This document shows, one piece after another, positions 20,686-25,033 of a DNA stretch of 25,033 nt (positions within the stretch are counted from its first letter, which is position 1; the number at the start of each line of letters is the position of its first letter). A program made the position numbers and the translations under genes. Where the stretch lies: assembly GCA_964423095.1 (NCBI GenBank), contig CAYRDI010000030.1, positions 1 to 25,033 on the forward strand. Direction: 5' to 3'. This DNA is from Micavibrio_A sp964423095 (GTDB taxonomy: Bacteria; Pseudomonadota; Alphaproteobacteria; Micavibrionales; Micavibrionaceae). Below the pieces are notes generated by a model, which searched no databases, had not been told where the DNA came from, and worked only from the letters and a program-made list of their open reading frames with translations.

Positions 20686-21264
20686 GGCAATCTTGCCGGT
20701 CAGGATGTTTTTGATCGTTTCGATATAAAAGTCCGGTTCGGCGGCCTTGACCTTGTTTTCAATGTCTTCGACGCTGTCCGTGGAGAACACGGGCAGCGTT
20801 TTTTGTGCGATCATGCGGCCATGGTCGTATTCCCCGTCGACCAGATGGATGGTAATGCCGGTTTCGGTGTCTTTGGCATCGAACACGGCCTGATGCACAT
20901 GGCGGCCATACATGCCTTTGCCGCCGTATTTGGGAAGCAGCGCGGGGTGGACGTTTAAAATGGCCCCGTGGACGGCCTTGATCGTTTCGGGGCCGATCAG
21001 CTTCATATATCCCGAACAAACCACCAGATCGATGTGATGATCTTCGAGCAGGCCCGCAATCGCGGTGTCGGGATCATTGGCGTTTCCGGCATTGATGACG
21101 GCGGTTTTCATGCGCAGCTCTTTGGCCCAGTCCAGTGCCTTGCTACCCGGATTGTTGCTGACCAATAAAACCGGAGTGGCATTCAGGGAGCCATTTAGGC
21201 ACGCTTCGCTGATCGCGCGGGCGGCACTGCCATTGTGGGAGGCGAAAAAGGCGATCTTCATCAT
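20677..21264 (-). CDS. purN: Phosphoribosylglycinamide formyltransferase, PurN type
   Basis: PurN transfers a formyl group from 10-formyl-THF to GAR in purine synthesis. The 195-aa product has the Rossmann-like N-terminus MMKIAFFASHNGS, LVVCSGYMKLIGPETI, and the active-site segment ILNVHPALLPKYGGKGMYG with the catalytic Asn and His, then ITIHLVDGEYDHGRMIAQ carrying the catalytic Asp. The GGKGMYGxxVHxAV variant is unlike the E. coli form and resembles a second PurN subclass that I recall from Bacteroidetes and others. purM, its usual alphaproteobacterial partner, is not here. It follows the small membrane protein by 9 nt with no clear ribosome binding site, so coupling is likely. An in-frame ATG one codon later is an alternative start. 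Confidence 0.9.
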   Translation of the reverse strand: MMKIAFFASHNGSAARAISEACLNGSLNATPVLLVSNNPGSKALDWAKELRMKTAVINAGNANDPDTAIAGLLEDHHIDLVVCSGYMKLIGPETIKAVHGAILNVHPALLPKYGGKGMYGRHVHQAVFDAKDTETGITIHLVDGEYDHGRMIAQKTLPVFSTDSVEDIENKVKAAEPDFYIETIKNILTGKIALR

Positions 21265-21273
21265 GGCGTGGTT

Positions 21274-21783
21274 TTACAGCCAGCTGGTGGGTTTGGCAAT
21301 CCGGTATCCTTTCATCGCGCGGCCATACCCGTTGGCAACACGGTAGACGATATACAATATGGCGGGGCCGATGGTGGGGAGGGACGCCTTGATCAAAAAG
21401 GATTGGTTGGCGCTCAAATAATCCTGCATGACTTGCCGCATGGCGGCTTCGTCATACATCACACCGTTCTGGATATTGTTGACGGTGTTGTGGATGATGG
21501 TGTGGTCGCCTTGCGCATACACCCAAAAGCCCAGCAAGAACATCCCGACCATCATCACGGCGGTGCCGATCCAGATGGTGCCGATCATATAGGTCATGTG
21601 GTTGTAGAGAAGGCTGTCCTCTTCCTCCCGGTGGCGGTACAGATACGCTGCGATTAAAACCAGTGTAATGAGGGCGAGTGAAAGAATTTGCGCCGAGGCA
21701 TTGGGAACAAACGATAAAACCGTTGAAACAACCAGGAAAATATACAGTGCGTTGATCTTGTTTTTTTGACGTTTTAATTCCAT
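21274..21783 (-). CDS. Small integral membrane protein of unknown function
   Basis: I do not recognise a named family. The 169-aa product has about four hydrophobic helices: residues roughly 12-30, 32-49 (ILSLALITLVLIAAYLY), 66-89 (IGTIWIGTAVMMVGMFLLGFW) and 130-148 (LPTIGPAILYIVYRVANG). Between TM3 and TM4 is a polar loop of about 40 residues. The C-terminus YGRAMKGYRIAKPTSWL resembles the ends of small proteobacterial membrane proteins of the DUF4870 kind, but this is only an impression. It starts 3 nt after the mutL stop with AGGCGG inside mutL as binding site, so it is co-translated in the mutL-purN operon. Confidence 0.78.
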   Translation of the reverse strand: MELKRQKNKINALYIFLVVSTVLSFVPNASAQILSLALITLVLIAAYLYRHREEEDSLLYNHMTYMIGTIWIGTAVMMVGMFLLGFWVYAQGDHTIIHNTVNNIQNGVMYDEAAMRQVMQDYLSANQSFLIKASLPTIGPAILYIVYRVANGYGRAMKGYRIAKPTSWL

Positions 21784-21786
21784 TTT

Positions 21787-23592
21787 TTACCGCCTGTGGA
21801 ACAGTTTTTCGATGTCTTTTAAGGATAGCGTAACATAGGTAGGCCGCCCGTGGTTGCAATGGCCGGAATTTTCCGTTTCTTCCATCTGGCGAAGAAGCGC
21901 ATTCATTTCCTCGATGCTCAAACGACGCCCGGACCGCACGGATCCATGGCACGCCATGGTGGATAGGACGGCGTTGATCTTTTCTTCGACCAAGGTGGAA
22001 TTGTCATGCTCTTCCATCTCGTCGGCCACATCGTTCAACAATTTTTTGGCATCGATCCGGTTTCCCAGAATGACGGGAACGGATCGTACGGCGATGGATC
22101 CTGCGCCGAACGCTTCGATCTCCAGCCCCAATGATCTGAAAAAATCGGCCTTTTCAAGCAACGCAGCCGCGCGCACATCGCTCATATCAATGATTTCTGG
22201 CACGAGTAATCCTTGTGTCGCAACACCGCCGTCTTTCATCTGCGCCTTGAACCGTTCGTAAACAAGCCGTTCATGCGCCGCATGCTGGTCGATCAACACA
22301 ATGCCGTCTTGCGTTTGTGCGATGATATAGTTTTCATGAAGCTGCGCGCGTGGTGCGCCGAGCGGATAGGAGGTTGTTTCAGGCAGGGCCGGAGCGGTTT
22401 CCGCGCGTGCGGAGGGGATAGCCTCCATCAAAGGCGCATAGGATTGCTCTATTTTTTCGGCGAGGTTGCCGTACCCGCCGCCAACGCGCGATGGATAATA
22501 TCCGCGCGATAGCGGGAGCGAAGGGCCGCTTTGTGCGCCTTGCGGTTTAAAGGACGACAGCGCGAAATCGGAAATTGTCGTCGATGTTGTTTGCCCGCCC
22601 GCGATCAGCGCGTGTTTTAGTGCGGAAATAATTGCACCGCGTACTAGACCCGCATCACGGAATCGCACTTCGGCCTTGGCGGGATGGACGTTCACATCCA
22701 CCTCCTCGGGGGGGACATCAATATAAAGAGCGACCACAGGGTGCCGATCACGGGATAGCAAGTCCGTATAAGCGGCACGCACGCATCCCAATAAAAGACG
22801 GTCTTTGACAGGACGGCCGTTGACGAACAGAAACTGATGCTGTGCGCTGCCTTTGTCAAAACTGGGAAGGCCGGCAAATCCGCTCACCTGTATATAATCG
22901 CGTGTTGCGGAAACGGGCACGGAATTGGCTTTGAAATCCTTGCCCAGAACATCGGAAAGTCTTGCATGCCGCGCATCTTCCAGATCGCCCTGCACCCCGT
23001 TCAATGATAACGATGCCGCGCCGTTATGCGTGAGTTTAAAGGTTACCGAAGGATGTGCCATGGCAATGCGAGTCAACATGTCCTTGACCGCGCCATATTC
23101 CGCACGCTCTGTCTTTAAAAATTTCAATCGCGCGGGTGTAGCAAAAAACAGATCGCGCACTTCTACCGTTGTGCCTTGCGGATGTGCGGCGGGGGATGGT
23201 GCGCTTTTCTTCCCGCCTTCCACGGATAACATCCACCCGTTTTCTTCTTGCGCATTCTTGGTGGTGATGGAAAGACGGCTGACCGCGCCGATGGAAGGCA
23301 AAGCCTCCCCGCGAAAACCCAGATGGCGGATATGGACCAGATCGTCATCGGGCAATTTCGATGTGGCATGGCGTTCGATGGCGGCGGGCAATTCCTCACG
23401 GCTCATGCCCGATCCGTTGTCGCGGATGCGGATCATGCTTTTGCCGCCTTCGCGCAGATCGACCTCGATCATGCTTGCACCCGCGTCGATGGCGTTTTCG
23501 ACGAGTTCCTTGACGGCAGCGGCGGGCCGTTCAATGACCTCGCCCGCGGCAATCTGGTTGACCAGATAATCGGGTAGATGGCGGATACGCAT
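21787..23592 (-). CDS. mutL: DNA mismatch repair protein MutL, endonuclease type
   Basis: MutL links MutS mismatch recognition to strand removal. The GHKL ATPase domain has E29 and N33 in KELVENAIDAGA, DNGSGM at about 58-63 and GFRGEALPSIGAV. The C-terminal dimerisation domain carries the endonuclease metal motif DQHAAHERLVYE (residues 435-446), plus ACHGSVR (547-553) and C579-x-H581 in CNHGRP. These are the features of nicking MutL proteins in bacteria without MutH. Length is 601 aa, normal. The linker at about 335-410 is proline/serine-rich and variable. It is probably the first gene of the operon with the membrane protein and purN. Confidence 0.97.
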   Translation of the reverse strand: MRIRHLPDYLVNQIAAGEVIERPAAAVKELVENAIDAGASMIEVDLREGGKSMIRIRDNGSGMSREELPAAIERHATSKLPDDDLVHIRHLGFRGEALPSIGAVSRLSITTKNAQEENGWMLSVEGGKKSAPSPAAHPQGTTVEVRDLFFATPARLKFLKTERAEYGAVKDMLTRIAMAHPSVTFKLTHNGAASLSLNGVQGDLEDARHARLSDVLGKDFKANSVPVSATRDYIQVSGFAGLPSFDKGSAQHQFLFVNGRPVKDRLLLGCVRAAYTDLLSRDRHPVVALYIDVPPEEVDVNVHPAKAEVRFRDAGLVRGAIISALKHALIAGGQTTSTTISDFALSSFKPQGAQSGPSLPLSRGYYPSRVGGGYGNLAEKIEQSYAPLMEAIPSARAETAPALPETTSYPLGAPRAQLHENYIIAQTQDGIVLIDQHAAHERLVYERFKAQMKDGGVATQGLLVPEIIDMSDVRAAALLEKADFFRSLGLEIEAFGAGSIAVRSVPVILGNRIDAKKLLNDVADEMEEHDNSTLVEEKINAVLSTMACHGSVRSGRRLSIEEMNALLRQMEETENSGHCNHGRPTYVTLSLKDIEKLFHRR

Positions 23593-23677
23593 GGATTTGA
23601 GTTTACAGATTTATGCCCGCGGATGAAAGCGCGCGCGGTGCATAACCCACGGATTTTTAGCTTTTTTAATCAATGAA

Positions 23678-25033
23678 TTAACGGATGATCACGCCTTCGG
23701 TCAGGGCGTCTTCGAGGTTGGTTCCGTCCAGTTTCGCCCCCGTGAGGTCGGCGCGGCGCAGATCGCATCCGGTTAAAACGGAGTTGGACAGATCGACGCC
23801 CATCAAAATGGAATCGCGCAAATCGCAATCTTTTAGGTTGCAGAACCGGATGGAGGCACCGGAGAGATTGGTACGTTGCAGACGCACACCATGCCCTTCG
23901 GGCGTATCGAATTTCAGCGGGCCCAAATTCGCGCCCGATAAATCCGCCCGGCCCATGTGCACGCCCTTCATGGATGATCCCCGCAAGTCGGCTCTGGCTA
24001 GACGGCAATCCCGGAAATCGGAATAATCGAGCACCGCGCTCTGGATGTTTGCGCGTTCCAATGTTAGGCCGAGGAAGGTGGATTTAACCGCCTTGATGGC
24101 GGTTAACGGATAATCCCACAAATTGTGGATGTCGCGCAGATCGTAACCGGATAAATCCATCTGCTGGCCTTGCCGACCGGCCGTGTTGATCCAGCGGCGA
24201 TGGAGATCCAGCATTTCGGCGAGCGTGCGCACACCGCGCTCCAATCTTTTTCCCATCGCTTCGTCGCGCACGACATTGTCCAAAATGGTTTCCTGCATTT
24301 CGGCATTGCGCAGGATCGCGCCGGACATAATGGCGTTCGATAAATTCGCGCGGGATAGGTCGGCACCCGTGAAATCGACCTTGGACAGGTTCGCGCCATC
24401 GAAATTCACATCGCTTAGGTTTGCCTGATTCAAAATGACACCCGATAAATCCGCATCCGAAAAATCGGCGGCCACGGCCTTGACGCTGGCCATATTGGTA
24501 TCGGTCAGCTTTGCGCCCGTAAAAACGGTGGTGGGGTCTTTGCCTTTGGGAAAGCTGGGCAGGGCCTTGTTGACCATCAAGCCGAATTCCCCGCGCTCCA
24601 TGATCTTTCCTTCGCGCAAATCGGCGGAATCGAGGTTCGCGCCGGTCAGGTTTGCCCCCGCCAGATGCGCGCCGCGAAAATCCGCGCGGGCGAGCGAGGC
24701 ATGGCTGAAATCCGCCTGCCGGAGGTCACAGGAAAAGAAACAGGTGCCGCCGAAAATGCCGCGCGACAGATCACAGCGGGCGAGGCTGGAGCCTGTAAAA
24801 TCCGCCTGGCTTAGGTCTTTTCCGGCCAGCGTTAAATCCGACAAATCCCCGAATTTGATGATGGCACGGGCACCGCCCCGGCGGCCGGTCAGGAAATAGG
24901 CATGACGCTCCCCGATCTCGTTGAGTTCGAGCTGGGTATACAGACTGAAATCTAATTCTAGGGTCTGGTTACCACGCAAGGCGAACAGGATAACCGAAAA
25001 GATCAGGATTTCATATAGTTGAGAAGGGCGCGC
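23678..25033 (-). CDS. Pentapeptide-repeat protein, start probably beyond the right edge
   Basis: The repeats have the A(D/N)LXX pattern that folds into a right-handed quadrilateral beta-helix. Two modules are visible. Each starts with a helical segment containing a histidine and aromatic residues: ERHAYFLTGRRGGARA, and LDLHRRWINTAGRQGQQM about 230 residues later. Each is followed by a repeat run, such as DLSQADFTGSSLARCDL or ADLRGSSMKGVHMGRADL. A non-repeat insert (GEFGLMVNKALPSFPKGKD) interrupts module one. The frame is open to base 25033. A TTG at 24979 could start a 433-aa form but has no ribosome binding site, and the 18 codons before it encode a hydrophobic stretch (LYEILIFSVILFAL), so the gene likely extends outside. 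The function is unknown; it could be a scaffold or a membrane-associated protein. Confidence 0.85.
   Translation of the reverse strand, partial: ARPSQLYEILIFSVILFALRGNQTLELDFSLYTQLELNEIGERHAYFLTGRRGGARAIIKFGDLSDLTLAGKDLSQADFTGSSLARCDLSRGIFGGTCFFSCDLRQADFSHASLARADFRGAHLAGANLTGANLDSADLREGKIMERGEFGLMVNKALPSFPKGKDPTTVFTGAKLTDTNMASVKAVAADFSDADLSGVILNQANLSDVNFDGANLSKVDFTGADLSRANLSNAIMSGAILRNAEMQETILDNVVRDEAMGKRLERGVRTLAEMLDLHRRWINTAGRQGQQMDLSGYDLRDIHNLWDYPLTAIKAVKSTFLGLTLERANIQSAVLDYSDFRDCRLARADLRGSSMKGVHMGRADLSGANLGPLKFDTPEGHGVRLQRTNLSGASIRFCNLKDCDLRDSILMGVDLSNSVLTGCDLRRADLTGAKLDGTNLEDALTEGVIIR

Overview
The window looks like a chromosomal segment of an alphaproteobacterium with moderate GC content. 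It may belong to a Micavibrio- or Rhodospirillales-like lineage, but that finer placement is only a guess. The evidence is the order secY-adk-rpsM-rpsK-rpoA-rplQ without rpmJ, an Atp12-type F1-ATPase assembly chaperone, a MutL that carries its own endonuclease motif, and the block rplQ - Do-like protease - rarA - crcB - rluC - atp12 that many alphaproteobacteria share. A run of exactly 100 N (8545-8644) shows that this is a scaffolded draft assembly; the 3' end of adk is lost in it.

Positions 1-11301 hold the plus-strand S10/spc/alpha ribosomal superoperon: rpsC (5' end outside the window), rplP, rpmC, rpsQ, rplN, rplX, rplE, rpsN, rpsH, rplF, rplR, rpsE, rpmD, an unrecognised 91-codon ORF, rplO, secY, adk, rpsM, rpsK, rpoA and rplQ. 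The core is ordinary, but several joints are not. There is a 204-nt hairpin-rich spacer between rpsC and rplP, a foreign-looking ORF between rpmD and rplO, a textbook intrinsic terminator between rplO and secY, a long hairpin between rpsK and rpoA, and a chain of hairpins with a coupled mini-ORF ahead of rplQ. A strong terminator closes the unit at 11351-11382.

Positions 11386-19386 hold panB (minus strand), then a divergent Do-like periplasmic protease, then a tightly packed plus-strand run: rarA, a NUDIX hydrolase, crcB, rluC, a membrane-anchored protein of unknown function, atp12 and tag. Most of these genes overlap by 4-8 bases, so they are probably co-transcribed. They cover replication-fork maintenance, nucleotide sanitation, fluoride export, rRNA modification, ATP synthase assembly and alkylation repair.

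Positions 19376-19938 hold a compact divergent switch: a 34-codon minus-strand microprotein gene and a plus-strand XRE repressor. The repressor's recognition helix carries the same DNA-contacting glutamines as phage 434 repressor. Three tandem sites matching ACAA-N6-TTGT, the 434 consensus, lie between the two genes at centre spacings of 24 and 22 bp. This is the most striking feature of the window.

Positions 19990-25033 hold a pirin-family gene (plus), then on the minus strand purN, a small membrane protein and mutL, which are probably one operon transcribed from mutL, and finally a two-module pentapeptide-repeat protein whose start probably lies beyond the right edge. No gene-free stretch exceeds 300 bases; the longest are 664-867 and the gap plus rpsM leader (8545-8776).
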